64,000 nucleotides of DNA from Batillaria attramentaria (Eukaryota > Mollusca > Gastropoda > Batillariidae): NCBI GenBank assembly GCA_018292915.2, contig JACVVK020000442.1:176501-240500 (forward strand), read 5' to 3'. The translations under genes and the position numbers were made by a program. Below, one piece after another: positions 25,918 to 43,620 of this stretch; position 1 is the stretch's first letter; each line of letters starts with the position of its first letter. The notes under the pieces were generated by a model. That model ran no database searches and had not been told where the DNA came from. It saw nothing but the letters and a program-made list of their open reading frames with translations.

Positions 25918-28900
25918 ACGTCCATTTGCAGATCTTTACTTAGCTCGGAAAAAAAAAGGCTGGGGGGCCGGGGGACCTTCAATCTCAATGACTGCTTCAG
26001 TGTTTGTAATGTTATGCCATCCACAATGGTGACAACTACTGTATACCTGGTCAGACAGCTGAGCTGGGCCCGAGCATACTTTGTAAACAGTTTCAAGGTT
26101 CTTTTTCATCTCTGTGAGTGTGATCAAAACACCGTCTTAAAATAACTTCCTTATCACCTGCACCCAACCACACAACTTCCACAAACCTCCAATCACAAAG
26201 CTGACACTGCTGAATCAGGGATATATATATATATGAAAAACAAGCCACTGAAAAGTAACACCTTCTTGTACTCATTGATGATCATGAATTTTATATAATT
26301 TACAAACATGAAAGCGCCAGCCTCACTGCTTGGCTCATTTTCTTTTTCAAAGGAACTGATAAAAAAAGGTGGTGTAACTGTAAGTGTAACCGAACTTTCA
26401 GTTTCACATCTGCTTGGCGCACAGCTGGTGGCCAGTGAGAATGTGCACACAATGCAAATAAAACGGGCACGCAACAGGTTTCTGAACACGCTGGCTGCAC
26501 TTTTAGAGTTTGATAATGTGTGCACCTCAAACCATCCAGTGTATGAATTATGATCCAGTGTGCACCACTGTCACAATGAATGGATCTGCAGACTGAATTA
26601 AGAAGCTTTTCATAACAGCCTAACCTGGCAAGTCTCTATTCCCACCATTAAAGCCATACTGCGTCGTGTTTTCAAAAGATTCAACGAATGAATGAGTCAT
26701 GTTTGCCACAGCATGACAGATCTGTGTGCGCCAGTAAATCTGCAGTTTCAAGAGAAGGAAGGGGAAAAAAAAACCAAAAAACACCCCTCTGATATCGTTA
26801 TTGCTGGCTGGATATGTCTGTTCCGGCTTATGTGTACAGGTGTACACACGGGCAATATACAGTGTAGTCCTGTTTTCGTTTTTACTTCTGTGTGTTTTAT
26901 CCTTTTGGTATGACTATGACATTGCTGTCACAGAAGAGAGAGTGAGGCGAGAGAGATCGCAACCTGAAATACCCAAACATTACCCCCCCCCCCCCCCCAA
27001 CACACACACACCCCCAATCAAAACCTATCAAAATATGAAACGCATTTGCCTGGCACAGTCGTGCATAGGTAACCCCTCCACCATCCCTCCTTCTCACCCC
27101 CAAGCCTTCGGTCTAAACCCCGCCACCCCCCGCCCACCAGCTTACATTACAACTATGTTAGCAGCGTGCGGCCAGGCGGCAACATGAAAGGCCAGGAGGC
27201 ACAGGTGACGTACAGGTGAGTGATGGACAAGCAAGTCGGGAGAGGGGACAGTCGGGGAATCTGGCCGCCGGTTAATTTTAACCTCAAAGTCGGGCAGGTG
27301 ACAACCCTGGCTATGGTGGGCCGAGCCGAGGTCGAACTGAAGAACCTGTCAAATGTGACCCCGACAGTGACACCTACCGGTAATGTTTTCAATACACTAC
27401 AAAGAAGCGTGTAGAGTGTAATTCCAATCAATCCGACCTCTGAATGTGACAGGTGGCCAGGTGATTCTCCATTACCAGGCAGTTTATTTAAATACAGTAT
27501 TCAGAGGATCACAGGCATGATGATGTCAACTGACATTAATATAGATGGGGAAGCCCCAGCTAGCATGCACAGACAAAATGGAGCAACATGATCTCAAACA
27601 AACAAACAAACAAACAAACAAACCCCAAAACAGACAAACACACACACAAAATTCACTGAAAAAAAACTTACAAGTATTTGTTCAAAACGTTCCTTGACTT
27701 CAATTTCCCCAATGGAATCGATATCCCCTTCTCCATGGGAGAATGGGTCGCCATTGGTTCCACCAAATCCATGCTCTTCCAGTGGTGGCTGTCGTGGACC
27801 GGAGGATGTGCTTTTGCTTTTCTTTTCCTTGCCTCCCAGTCGGAAGCCTCCCATCTTGTCCAGCTGCAGTTAACCACAAATGAATTTATAAATCAATAAA
27901 TAAATCTTCAGGCTCATAGTCATACATTCAGAACAACCAATTTTTTTTTTTAAGTGCTTACAACTGTTCACTAATACTAGTAATAGGTTATAGCACTATT
28001 TAAGTACACATACTGTCATTATTATTATTATTTCTGCTACGGCAAGGAAAACTTTGTTTCAATACAAATAAATTTCTGAACAGACTCCTCTTGATTTTTG
28101 TGACCCCAATTTTATTCCTCTCAAGTCAAAAGGCAGTAATATTTTTTGCAAAGGAAAAAAATACCACCAAGTAAGTGAATAACAATTAACAATAACATGT
28201 ATTCATGATGGTGACAACCATCACACTCACATGTATTGGTAACACAACTGCAAACCAACTACCAACCCTAGCTTTTCCAACTGTGAAGCCAACTGTTCTG
28301 GTTTATTTCATCATTATGTGTTTTTTAAAACTGTTTGGCCTAATTAACATACAGAATGTATCACTATCAGTGGTATCAAGATCAGGAGCTCCTAGAACTT
28401 CCAAGCACACATACAATGGCAGCAACAACAAGTTCTACAGTTATGGCACTAAATAAGTAAACGAAACATGGGAACAGGGACTAGAGCTGCAAATCAATGG
28501 GCGTGTCCTGTCAGCTTGGTATACACCCTAGGAGTAGGACACCCTGGCATACAAACTCATACATTTTAACAGACAGAATACACCTTCATCAAGCGAGTTA
28601 GTAAGTTTCTTTGCTTTTGGCATTTACTAGAGTAGATGTAGACATCAAGTGTTATGTTCACATGGTGAACAGGATAGATGAGTAGACCCTAAAGTTCTAC
28701 ATTCTGCAAAGGTTTGACACGATCTCATGAGTCACCCCTTGAAAGCGTACAGAGTTAATACCAACAAGACATGCTTACTTCATAAAATTTGTCTAAAAAT
28801 ACATGTCCTCTCATATAACATTAGAACTGGAAGAGATCTTTTTGGCAGCAAAATTTCCTAACAGTTGAAAGTAATGAACCAAAGTAGAACTGCATATACA

Positions 28901-29547
28901 CCAGTGTCTACTAGAAGGAGTGCATAGGTGAAACGTTTAATTTGGTTAAAAAAAAAATCACATTACTAATTTACTATTATAATCATGAGATCACTGTCCC
29001 TGAAACCAGTGATAAACTTAAGACATGGAACCACTACCAGAACCTGCAACACACCTTACACTGTGCCACACCTTACTGAGGCCATGAAATTACACACAAC
29101 AAAACTTTCTTTTTACTCACTGACATAAATCCCTCTCTCACTTCCTCTAATTAAAGTGTATAAATTTTATTGGGTTGCTTCTGATATGCAAAACAAAAAT
29201 GATTCTGATTAAGATTTGGCATTTCCGTAATCATGCCACAGGCGAAAGCACTGCCGTCACCAATTACATCATTAGACCTATCAGTCTCTACCGCCGTTAG
29301 GACAGCTCGTTCGGCCAGACTAGTGGAAGCGTGAACGGTTAAGTCATTCGCCAGAGTGTGAACAGAAGCTGGAAGTATGTGACGCGTGTGACCACCTACT
29401 GTGCAACCGCACTGTCAACGACCGTCCGATCAAGGGGAGGGGGCCAGCTACCGTGACGGTCCCAAATGCCGTACTTACAAGCAACCCCCAACGAACAAAA
29501 TAAATACTTACGAAGCTGTTCCGGTTGCCCTTTTCCTTTTTGTCCAT
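5078..29547 (-). CDS. dia: Diaphanous-related formin (spliced gene, at least 24 coding exons)
   Basis: Diaphanous formins nucleate and elongate unbranched actin filaments and are switched on by Rho GTPases that release a DID-DAD autoinhibitory contact. Joined exons encode about 1050 residues, slightly shorter than vertebrate DIAPH proteins. Order: GTPase-binding and DID armadillo region (residues about 60-430), coiled coil (about 432-488), FH1 polyproline (about 495-585), FH2 (about 590-1000) and DAD with MDNLLEALKTGSAF followed by basic residues. Coding exons on minus: 29547-29512, 27863-27672, 21189-21088, 20413-20283, 19846-19778, 19358-19295, 18711-18578, 17960-17852, 16409-16299, 15733-about 15611, about 14988-14885, 14603-14485, 14164-13995, 13760-13392, 12434-12320, 11603-11514, 10777-10581, 10187-10101, 9168-9016, 8620-8491, 7748-7633, about 6655-6492, 5901-5766, 5375-5262, plus a candidate last exon near 5103-5078. 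Most junctions are canonical and phase-consistent. The exon 10/11 and 21/22 junctions and the last exon are uncertain. The paralogue number among DIAPH1-3 is not meaningful here. Confidence 0.93.
5262..5375 (-). CDS. dia: diaphanous exon 24: DAD
   Basis: The exon encodes DDDQEGVMDNLLEALKTGSAF and then a basic stretch with KRRTPR. The MDxLLExLxxG pattern plus a downstream basic patch is the Diaphanous autoregulatory domain that binds the DID. A TTTACAG acceptor precedes it and GTGAGA follows. Confidence 0.9.
5376..5765 (-). other. diaphanous intron 23
   Basis: A short AT-rich intron between the basic-helix exon and the DAD exon. No repeat was recognised in it. Confidence 0.7.
5766..5901 (-). 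CDS. dia: diaphanous exon 23: post-FH2 basic helix
   Basis: It starts RALKENAKRRETEEKIRRAK and continues as an uninterrupted Lys/Glu/Arg helix ending DMTTG. This matches the KENQKRRETEEKMRRAK segment that follows FH2 in mammalian mDia. Splice sites TTTCCAG and GGTCAG flank it. Confidence 0.93.
6187..6257. mobile_element. fragment of TTAA-ended repeat
   Basis: Shares GAATATTCCAGACTAC and ACAAATTAA..CAGC words with 7808-7896 and 20820-20907, and ends AGGGTTAA. Only the right end is recognisable. It lies in formin intron 22. Confidence 0.5.
6492..6655 (-). CDS. dia: diaphanous exon 22: end of FH2
   Basis: Encodes FIGHAKGQHDLLETMYKRL and then YLAFDPKKYALEEFFQDL, the conserved FDPKK...EEFF segment near the C-terminal end of FH2. 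The donor CAG|GTACGA is clear. The acceptor is uncertain: the obvious TAAG at 6657-6656 gives a phase that does not match the likely exon 21 donor. Confidence 0.85.
6656..7632 (-). other. diaphanous intron 21
   Basis: About 1 kb, containing an inverted family R repeat at 7240-7490. A microexon may hide here, because the flanking exons do not join cleanly in phase. Confidence 0.5.
7240..7490 (-). mobile_element. dispersed repeat with (ATT)n end, family R, inverted copy
   Basis: Close reverse-complement relative of 1515-1760, sharing the CAGCCCACCAAATTTGA end, the GTGTGATTCACGTGAG core and a terminal ATTATTATTAT run. It forms an inverted pair with the first copy about 5.7 kb away. Confidence 0.7.
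7633..7748 (-). CDS. dia: diaphanous exon 21: FH2
   Basis: Encodes SMEMMQKNLKQMEKQLKQLE and then a segment ending DEDDMFPK, matching the LQKNLDQMKKQISDVERDV helix of mammalian FH2. A TTTCCAG acceptor precedes it. The assumed donor AAG|GTCATG is weak. Confidence 0.85.
7808..7896. mobile_element. TTAA-flanked short repeat (piggyBac-like MITE, degenerate)
   Basis: TTAA at 7804-7807 and 7897-7900 brackets a relative of 20820-20907 with the shared GAATATTCCAGACTACAT word. The termini have decayed. Confidence 0.45.
8491..8620 (-). CDS. dia: diaphanous exon 20: FH2
   Basis: Encodes LENTKSQDGHFTMLHFLAQV, then MEEKYPDALGF and VDKAAR. The TMLHFLA motif is a signature of FH2. Acceptor ATTGCAG and donor GAG|GTGGGT are clear. 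Confidence 0.94.
8774..8813. repeat. (AC)n microsatellite
   Basis: A pure AC run in formin intron 19, followed by C-rich and A-rich low-complexity sequence to about 8935. Confidence 0.95.
9016..9168 (-). CDS. dia: diaphanous exon 19: FH2 lasso/knob core
   Basis: Exactly 51 codons, phase 0 at both ends. Contains EIVLLMGNYLNTGSRNAQSL and GFDISFLAK, the most conserved FH2 signature (GNYxNxGSRNAxxFGF). It is consistent with a functional actin-binding FH2 domain. Confidence 0.96.
9530..9850 (-). mobile_element. SINE family B, minus copy
   Basis: Read on minus it begins GGGGTGAGTGGTGATCTAA, a tRNA-like head with GAGTTCAAGCCC as a B-box-like block. It continues through a conserved body (TCGAGCTTGTGATATGTGAT) to a TAAAGTAGTAAATAAAA end. 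The plus copy is at 11887-12209. No clear target duplication was found. Confidence 0.75.
9855..10055. repeat. dispersed repeat, internally duplicated (CTAAAATCTGTGCA units)
   Basis: CTAAAATCTGTGCA occurs twice, near 9869 and 9961, each followed by GTGCGTT and GGAGGAAA words. The same arrangement occurs at 17640-17845. No coding content seen. Confidence 0.65.
10101..10187 (-). CDS. dia: diaphanous exon 18: FH2
   Basis: Encodes MSSIKRVNQRLESMLFQMKF and PEMVDDIKP, matching the RLNAILFKLQF...EQVENIKP segment of mDia FH2. Flanked by GTGTAG and GTAAGT. Confidence 0.93.
10581..10777 (-). CDS. dia: diaphanous exon 17: FH2
   Basis: Begins ILLGSIKVPYKEIKRRILAC and ends DQYDELAEAEQFAIV, matching the FLGSFRMPYQEIKNVIL to DEYDDLAESEQFGVV stretch of mDia. 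Donor GTG|GTGAGT. Confidence 0.95.
11060..11190 (-). mobile_element. family R repeat fragment
   Basis: Shares GAGAGAATGTGTATGATTCA and a GGGTCCAGTT word with 7340-7450, followed by a degraded CATTATT end. An old truncated copy in formin intron 16. Confidence 0.5.
11514..11603 (-). CDS. dia: diaphanous exon 16: start of FH2 core
   Basis: Lysine-rich linker then KELRVLDAKAGQNL, matching the [20 protein letters not shown] segment of mDia. Splice phases join exons 15 and 17 correctly (final T plus CG makes Ser). Confidence 0.93.
11887..12209 (+). mobile_element. SINE family B, plus copy
   Basis: tRNA-like head GGGGTGAGCGGTGGTCTAAT, B-box-like GGGTTCAATCCC, shared body, and an AAAGTAGTTAAAAAAAAG tail. 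Homologous over its whole length to 9530-9850 in opposite orientation. Confidence 0.78.
12320..12434 (-). CDS. dia: diaphanous exon 15: FH2 lasso
   Basis: Encodes LNPKQLDKQSVWVQANEAAY and then EDIEIFMNLENIFSTKAP. The SVWVQ...E...FMNLENIFS pattern aligns with DCFWTKV...ENNELFAKLTLTFS of mDia. Confidence 0.93.
12629..13119 (-). mobile_element. tRNA-derived SINE family A, copy 1
   Basis: Minus-oriented. The head at the right end reads GGCCCCCGTAGTGTAGTGGT, with an A-box-like TAGTGTAGTGG and a B-box GGTTCGAATCC. The tail is a T-run on plus at 12629-12646. Flanked by the 15-bp target duplication ATGCTTTGCGATTTT at 12614-12628 and 13120-13134. Other copies: 17126-17631 (plus) and 48713-49252 (minus). 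Confidence 0.92.
13392..13760 (-). CDS. dia: diaphanous exon 14: FH1 polyproline
   Basis: Encodes ISSGIGAVVESSLIKNQ, then several runs of 8-13 prolines broken by GG and AA, then KPKKKYEVKTNTKRLNWNK, the start of FH2. FH1 binds profilin-actin. Phase 0 at both ends (123 codons). The strong G-richness of the plus strand here is simply proline codons read backwards. Confidence 0.95.
13995..14164 (-). CDS. dia: diaphanous exon 13: coiled coil
   Basis: Encodes a heptad-like stretch including EMNSKLEHALTAKQESEAKV and SLETKVKEYETEITQLKEK, matching the coiled coil between DID and FH1 in mDia. GTAGGT is taken as donor because it keeps phase 0. Confidence 0.88.
14253..14310. repeat. (AC)n microsatellite
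   Basis: AC run in formin intron 12. Confidence 0.95.
14485..14603 (-). CDS. dia: diaphanous exon 12: end of armadillo/dimerisation region
   Basis: Encodes [20 protein letters not shown] and VDPDFRHTKRFDIEVEPLL, matching [22 protein letters not shown] of mDia almost residue for residue. Confidence 0.95.
14728..14810 (-). mobile_element. family C SINE, 3' fragment
   Basis: GGGTGGGTGTCTGGGGGTTTAACATCC and ATATCAAAGATGGG words match the tail half of family C; the tRNA head is missing. Confidence 0.6.
14885..14988 (-). CDS. dia: diaphanous exon 11: DID
   Basis: Encodes CFKMLFSSVRETVAEPYFLS and ILQHLLSIRDDIFAR, matching [35 protein letters not shown]. The exact start (14988 or 14991) is uncertain because exon 10 has no clean donor. 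Confidence 0.9.
15611..15733 (-). CDS. dia: diaphanous exon 10: DID
   Basis: Encodes WLESCQEDEELRTHLNIFLE, then HKEEDLEEFSHRYDNIRMELE. This corresponds to [34 protein letters not shown] of mDia. The acceptor GATCCAG is clear. No good donor follows RMELE, so the 3' boundary is approximate. Confidence 0.85.
16299..16409 (-). CDS. dia: diaphanous exon 9: DID armadillo repeat
   Basis: 37 codons, phase 0: VACVQLVNAIISTPDDLDLR and LHLRNEIMRTGMNDLIP, matching [32 protein letters not shown]. Confidence 0.95.
16743..16865. repeat. (GT)n plus ATT-tailed repeat end
   Basis: A GT run is followed by GGAAAGCGCTCTGAGCC, GCGCTATATGAAAGC and then ATT trinucleotides. The same order, GT run then AGCGC...GCGCTTTATAAG then ATT, occurs at 63008-63095. 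Confidence 0.75.
17126..17631 (+). mobile_element. tRNA-derived SINE family A, copy 2
   Basis: Plus-oriented. tRNA-like head at 17127-17205 with A-box-like TAGTGTAGTGG and B-box GGTTCGAGTCC, shared body, and an A-rich tail ending about 17631. No convincing target duplication was found. Lies in formin intron 8. Confidence 0.9.
17640..17845. repeat. dispersed repeat, second copy (CTAAAATCTGTACA units)
   Basis: Shares GACTAAAATCTGT and GGAAAATTTTTA words with 9855-10055 in the same orientation. Confidence 0.6.
17852..17960 (-). CDS. dia: diaphanous exon 8: DID
   Basis: Encodes HEKVLEGITVCGEIRGQERF and VPMIMGMGMRDNQQMQ, aligned with [27 protein letters not shown] of mDia. Confidence 0.92.
18578..18711 (-). 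CDS. dia: diaphanous exon 7: DID
   Basis: Encodes FGLRKILDHEEALTILSRTV, then DPADPPTMLEAIRLLAAMCLVPPNG, matching [22 protein letters not shown]...KLLSALCILP. Confidence 0.95.
19295..19358 (-). CDS. dia: diaphanous exon 6: DID
   Basis: Encodes KAERRSTYECVRCLKAFMNNK; the RCLKAFMNNK motif is invariant in Diaphanous proteins. Phase joins exons 5 and 7. Confidence 0.95.
19778..19846 (-). CDS. dia: diaphanous exon 5: DID
   Basis: Encodes WVTEFGEKGLNSILRNLTYC, matching WVQTFGAEGLASLLDIL. Donor GATAA|GTAAGTATG. Confidence 0.94.
20283..20413 (-). CDS. dia: diaphanous exon 4: GBD/DID
   Basis: Encodes QHRGGDLDSPKAFVEELKNP then QVLQSLRVSLTSKPV, matching the YIQELRSGL...CLESLRVSLNNNPV segment. Confidence 0.93.
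20708..20762. repeat. (AC)n inside a pearl-like repeat
   Basis: The AC run follows GCCAATGCTAAGGTTTTC and TACTGCGGACAAAC and is followed by GACGGAGGGTTAGTACACAG. This is the same order as at 52640-52790, so the microsatellite is part of a dispersed element rather than independent. Confidence 0.75.
20820..20907. mobile_element. piggyBac-like MITE (TTAA target)
   Basis: An 88-bp element flanked by TTAA at 20816-20819 and 20908-20911. The left end CCCTAGGAGCGCTGAG and the right end read inverted, CCCTGGTCGTGCTGAA, are imperfect terminal repeats. TTAA plus CCC ends is the piggyBac hallmark. Relatives at 6187-6257 and 7808-7896. Confidence 0.7.
21088..21189 (-). CDS. dia: diaphanous exon 3: GTPase-binding region
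   Basis: 34 codons, phase 0 at both ends: DDLNLTEEKKAPLRARDMSF and KRDMIKMHYKGAAK, matching [25 protein letters not shown] of mDia. Confidence 0.94.
21455..21720. repeat. CAAA/CAACAA-rich low-complexity block with C-run
   Basis: Simple-sequence DNA rich in CAAA, CCAA and CAA units with a short C-run. It produces long but meaningless open frames on both strands. Located in formin intron 2. Confidence 0.9.
22322..22396. repeat. (TG)n(GA)n compound microsatellite
   Basis: TG run passing into a GA run, the same compound form as at 521-577. Confidence 0.95.
22400..24170. other. formin intron 2 interior
   Basis: AT-rich sequence with a GC-richer patch around 23000-23260 that has no recognised partner in the window. 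No exon-like segment was seen. Confidence 0.55.
24640..25020. mobile_element. repeat with CTGCAGAAAA subrepeats and a terminal hairpin
   Basis: The word CTGCAGAAAA recurs several times between 24731 and 24960. The segment ends in a hairpin: 24955-24985 is the reverse complement of 24990-25020 except one base, with a 4-nt loop GTAT. A diverged relative with the same word lies at 31080-31260. Confidence 0.6.
25139..25608 (-). pseudogene. 5'-truncated non-LTR retrotransposon, ORF2 C-terminus
   Basis: The minus-strand translation 25608-25204 includes YLSELIPSYTPSRTLRSSSQ, then KRFGARSFKCSALALWNALP and SSHPKTYLF. The ELI..Y.P.R.LRSS...G.RSF...A..LWN.LP...F...KTYLF pattern is the C-terminal end of reverse transcriptases of CR1/L2-type elements. 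The catalytic domain is absent and the upstream frame is disrupted, so the copy is dead. Confidence 0.82.
25856..25915. repeat. (TG)n microsatellite
   Basis: A pure TG run of about 60 bp in formin intron 2. Confidence 0.97.
26000..27600. other. formin intron 2, 5' part
   Basis: Mixed sequence with C-runs near 26985 and an AACA tract at 27597-27622. No gene or element recognised. Confidence 0.55.
27672..27863 (-). CDS. dia: diaphanous exon 2: N-terminal region
   Basis: Encodes LDKMGGFRLGGKEKKSKSTS and ends EIEVKERFEQIL. The FEQIL joins DDLNLTEEK of exon 3, matching [16 protein letters not shown]. Acceptor CTGCAG and donor CTT|GTAAGT are strong. The earlier portion is a low-complexity N-terminus as in other Diaphanous proteins. 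Confidence 0.92.
27864..29511 (-). other. diaphanous intron 1
   Basis: About 1.65 kb of AT-rich sequence with no recognised repeat. A first intron next to a promoter may hold enhancers, but no specific site is claimed. Confidence 0.6.
29512..29547 (-). CDS. dia: diaphanous exon 1: start codon
   Basis: Encodes MDKKEKGNRNSF and ends TTC|GTAAGT. Reading phase 0 joins exon 2. Vertebrate Diaphanous N-termini are likewise short, basic and poorly conserved. The ATG context GCCATGG is favourable. Confidence 0.85.
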
Positions 29548-30121
29548 GGCTATGACTTTTGACTATTCGGCCCGGGCGGACGTCTTTATTTACCGCACAT
29601 GTGTGCGGTGTTGACTGATCACGGTAGCTTTCTTCACGACACGATCACAGCACAATGTAAATGAACTTGTTTGCTTTCGAGCTCAGCTGCTGCCGTACGA
29701 CAGACACATCGCTGAATGCCATAACATGTGGGCAGAAAAGCCGTGATTTCTTGTATACTAGAAATTGTGCTGCGCAGACAAATAAGCAACAAGGTATCCC
29801 AAAAGGCGTATCACATCGTACAAATCCGTTCCACTTCCCAGTTTAGTCATCCTTTTCCGCCATTTTACATACTCGCCTGTGGAGGTCATAGGTTGGCCAA
29901 TCAAATTAGACGTCACAGCTGGGTGGCACCTGCATTGTTTTTATTGATTTTGACCGATTTTATCGTATTGAAGAGAACTAATTGATCAACACACCAATAA
30001 CGTTCATGTTTCATGTGGCTAAAGCCACCAAATGTTTGCAAATAAAGAGTGAAACGACAATTTCTGCGGTCCTAGCGCTACAGACAACCAATCCCACAGG
30101 CCGTTCCATTCAGTAAGAAAG
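29548..30121. promoter_or_regulatory. bidirectional promoter between diaphanous and TDRD3
   Basis: 574 bp separate the two start codons in head-to-head orientation. CCAAT boxes lie at 29897-29901 and 30088-30092, and a CRE-like AGACGTCAC at 29908-29916. AAGATGGCGGG at 30120-30130, overlapping the TDRD3 start codon, resembles a YY1 site. No TATA box is obvious in either direction, typical of broad housekeeping promoters. Confidence 0.7.
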
Positions 30122-40215
<10,094 letters not shown>

Positions 40216-40625
40216 TTTTTCCCCTCGCTGCAACAAAGTTAACTTATAGATATGTACGCTGACTGACATTGTTAACGTGGTTGATATTTCTCAGTACTTT
40301 AGCCTTTAGATTACATGTAGTTTGAATGATATATACATGTAGCATCTTTTGCTCTTAATCCAGGAATTCACAAAAGTTACAGTTTTTCTTTGTGTGAGGG
40401 GAAAAAATACTAAAGCAGGAGCACCGACCAGCCCGGAGAATATCAGTATGCCAATTTTTAAGGTTTTGGAGGTATTGGGTGACTGAAGCCATTCACTACT
40501 GAAGGAAAACCCAAAGACCACTTTCATACAACTGCACCAGTGGATATTGCAAAACCACCAAGATTATAAACCTGTTCGTCGAGCACTTCTGAAGTTCTAT
40601 GAAATTCATTCATAATTTCATCATA

Positions 40626-40703
40626 ATAATAAATAATAATAATACATAGCTTTTATAGAGTGCTGTTCTCCAACTTCCAAGGACTCGCTGAGCTTAAAGT
40701 TAA

Positions 40704-40774
<71 letters not shown>

Positions 40775-40985
40775 TTTACATCCCCTCGGCTTACATACAA
40801 TTTGGAAGTGCAACGAACTCATGATGCACACAGACAGACTTAACAGAGGTTGTAACTATCAAAAGCCTGGCGGAAGAGAAAGGTCTTCAGATGGGATTTA
40901 AACAGAGGCAGTGAGGTCTGAAGGCGGAGGATTACTGATGACTGTCAGGATTACAGGGTTGCATTTATTATTATTATTATTGTTG
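40626..40985. mobile_element. retroposon remnant with (AC)n and (ATT)n
   Basis: Begins AAT repeats and TAGCTTTTATAGAGTGCTG, carries an AC run at 40706-40772, continues with AGAAAGGTCTTCAGATGGGA and ends in ATT trinucleotides at 40965-40981. The composition resembles 3' ends of molluscan non-LTR elements; it is not coding. Confidence 0.55.
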
Positions 40986-43189
40986 TTGTTGTTTTTTTTG
41001 TTTTGTTTTTTGTGATCTTCAACATCCTACGCTGAAGCCAAAGCACTAACTCTGTCTCTCTGTGTGACTATTTGAACAACTGCCAGTCAAGTGGGTTGTA
41101 TCATGTGTGTTTTGTTACTTGGCCAGCATTTTGTTCCTTGTCTAGTTTTCTGAAGATGATTTTAGCAGCTGAACAATGTGTACTTAATTCATAATAATAT
41201 ATCATTGGGTACATTTTATGCACAAAGATTGTAGTTTATCCACATCAAGTGGGGACAATGTTTTTACCTGTCGCATGAATGGTTGACTGTGATTTGTGTA
41301 GTCTGTACAGTGTATGATACTTGTAAGATAAGTGTAAGATAAGTGCTTTTCTTTTTTTTTCTTTTTAGATCAGCTGAAACCAACAGTCTGTATTATTTTA
41401 CTTGCGTTATTTTAATTTATTTCCCTTTACAATTAGGACTTTGTGCCAGTGGTCATTAGCAAATAATGATATCGACTCATCAACTTTATCAAGTTGCACA
41501 CCAGTTTAACAAACGTTCACAGTATGTGAGGCCATGGGTAGCATTGATATCGCATGTGAATCAAGATTTTCACAAATATTTATCTCACAGGTAGCACAGT
41601 CTTCATGATGCTACTAAGAATACGTTGTGTTCCTGGGTTTTTTTTGTGGTGTTTTTCTTGGTTGGTTTTATGTATGTTTGCTGTTTCGGTCAGTGTTTGT
41701 CCTGTGCAAAGTCAGGTCAGTGTTTGTGGAACCCTGGACTTTACTCAGGATTATTTATAGCTAAATCTTGACAGGAAGATGATCGCTAGCTTCTACTAGT
41801 TCTAGGGGTTCTTGGGATAAGCAGGAAGTTCAGTTCCACAACTGTACATGGAATACTCCACCCTCCTCTTTTGCCTTCAAGACCAATGTGTCTGGCTTGA
41901 ACTAGCATTGCGTTTGGTGAATAACGGCACACAAAAGTTAAAAAATTAAATCTTTCTCAGCAACCAGAAACACCAGGCAACCCAAGGTAGGCACCAGTTA
42001 TTGTTTGTGAAAAAGAGTTTGCGTGCATCAGATTTGGCTGACCCTAGACAGATTCACACTCACAATGTCATTGGTTAGGTGGAAATTCCAAAAATCGTTC
42101 ACAGCAATCATGATTCCTTACGCTAAAGCCAAGATGATGTAGAGCTGTTGAAAATCCCAGGTATTGATATTTTTGGTTGAACACTGGTTTTGCCTCAGAG
42201 ACTACATTCAGCATGACCTCCAAATTTGACAGTGATGTAACATGTAACAATGCCTTTAGAGTTACCTGTCCTAAAGTTTGTCGGTCATAAAAACCAGTGT
42301 TCCCCATGGGCTTACAATTATAAGGGTCATTGTGATCCTTTGTCTGGGAAATATGGGGCTCATTTTGCAGTTTTAGAGGGTCACATATATCAAGACATTG
42401 AGGTAGAGGGCCTTGAGGTTATGTGATGGGTGTTTCCCCTTTTTTGGGGGGGTGCAAAAATGATCACATCGCCTTAAAGAATGACCAATTTGTACATGTG
42501 CATAATTGTCAACACTGAATGTCTTCTGCCGTTTGTTTCAGAACACCAAAAATCTTTACACACACTTAGACAACAAGAGACACATTCTTTCCTCACATTT
42601 TCAGTTACGAAACCCTCAACAAACATACAGATAGCGCAACTTACCTCAATCGTTTTATGGAGATTATCCATACATAGCCAGCGGCAAGTTTTTTATCCGT
42701 TTAGTGATGGTCTAATCATTTTCGGTCTTATTCGGTCTGTGTTTTAGTTTTGTTTGTTTTTCCAGACAGCTATGGTACACTGTAATTAGTCCCTGATGTG
42801 GAATACATGCAGTAGCGCTGCCATGTGGAAATCTCAGGAATATATTTGTGAACTTGTGGATGCATTGCTGTACACCCCCCCCCCACCCCCCCCAGAAACG
42901 ACCTTATAATTGTTTTGCATCATTGTGTACAAGTATGCTGATTGCTGAAAAAGTCGTTTAGCCTACTGTGCTAACATAGGTGATGTCTAGTTTTGCTTGA
43001 TTGCACTTGGAAATGATGGATGCTCTGTTGAAATTGAAGCTGTCCTGATACGGCAGTGCTGATAGTTGCTGCGGTAGTGAAACTTGCATGAACGATGTAT
43101 CCAGTTTACTGATTTAGCTTGCATGTTAAGTTTTACATTGCAAAAACAGGTTTTTGTGGTTCTGCATTGTTTCAGAATGTAGTTAGTTT

Positions 43190-43620
43190 TTTGACTCACG
43201 TGTGTTACAAAGTGAGTCTATGTAATAGCCTTCGTCGTCTGTCTGTCCACCATCTTTCTGTCCGCCATCTGTCTGTCTGTCTGTGACAAACCTCCCTCAA
43301 AGGTCAGGGTCAGAGAGGTCATGATGAAAGTTTCAGATAAATCATGTTTTCTGTGTTTCTCAGCAACCACATACACCAGGCAACCCAAACTTAGCACACA
43401 AATAGTTGATTTGAAAAGCTTTCATGTGTACATTTGGTTGACATTGACCTCAGGGTCAAGATCATGGGGATGGGTGAAGTTTTCTGAAATTAAAACTTTT
43501 AACAAATCATATCAAATGGTTTGCCAAAGTTTTAATTTGATTTGCCTTATCTTCATTTATAGTTGGAAAGAATGCCTTACTGATCGACCTCTGTTCAAGG
43601 TCAAGGTCACATGTGAGTCC
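43190..43620. mobile_element. pearl-like dispersed repeat fragment
   Basis: Starts TGACTCACGTGTGTTACAAA and GTGAGTCTATGTAATA, then (GTCT)n. Reverse complement words (ACATAGACTCACTTTG) end the element at 52740-52790. Followed by AAGGTCA-rich sequence. CAACCACATACACCAGGCAAC here also matches 41960. Confidence 0.55.
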
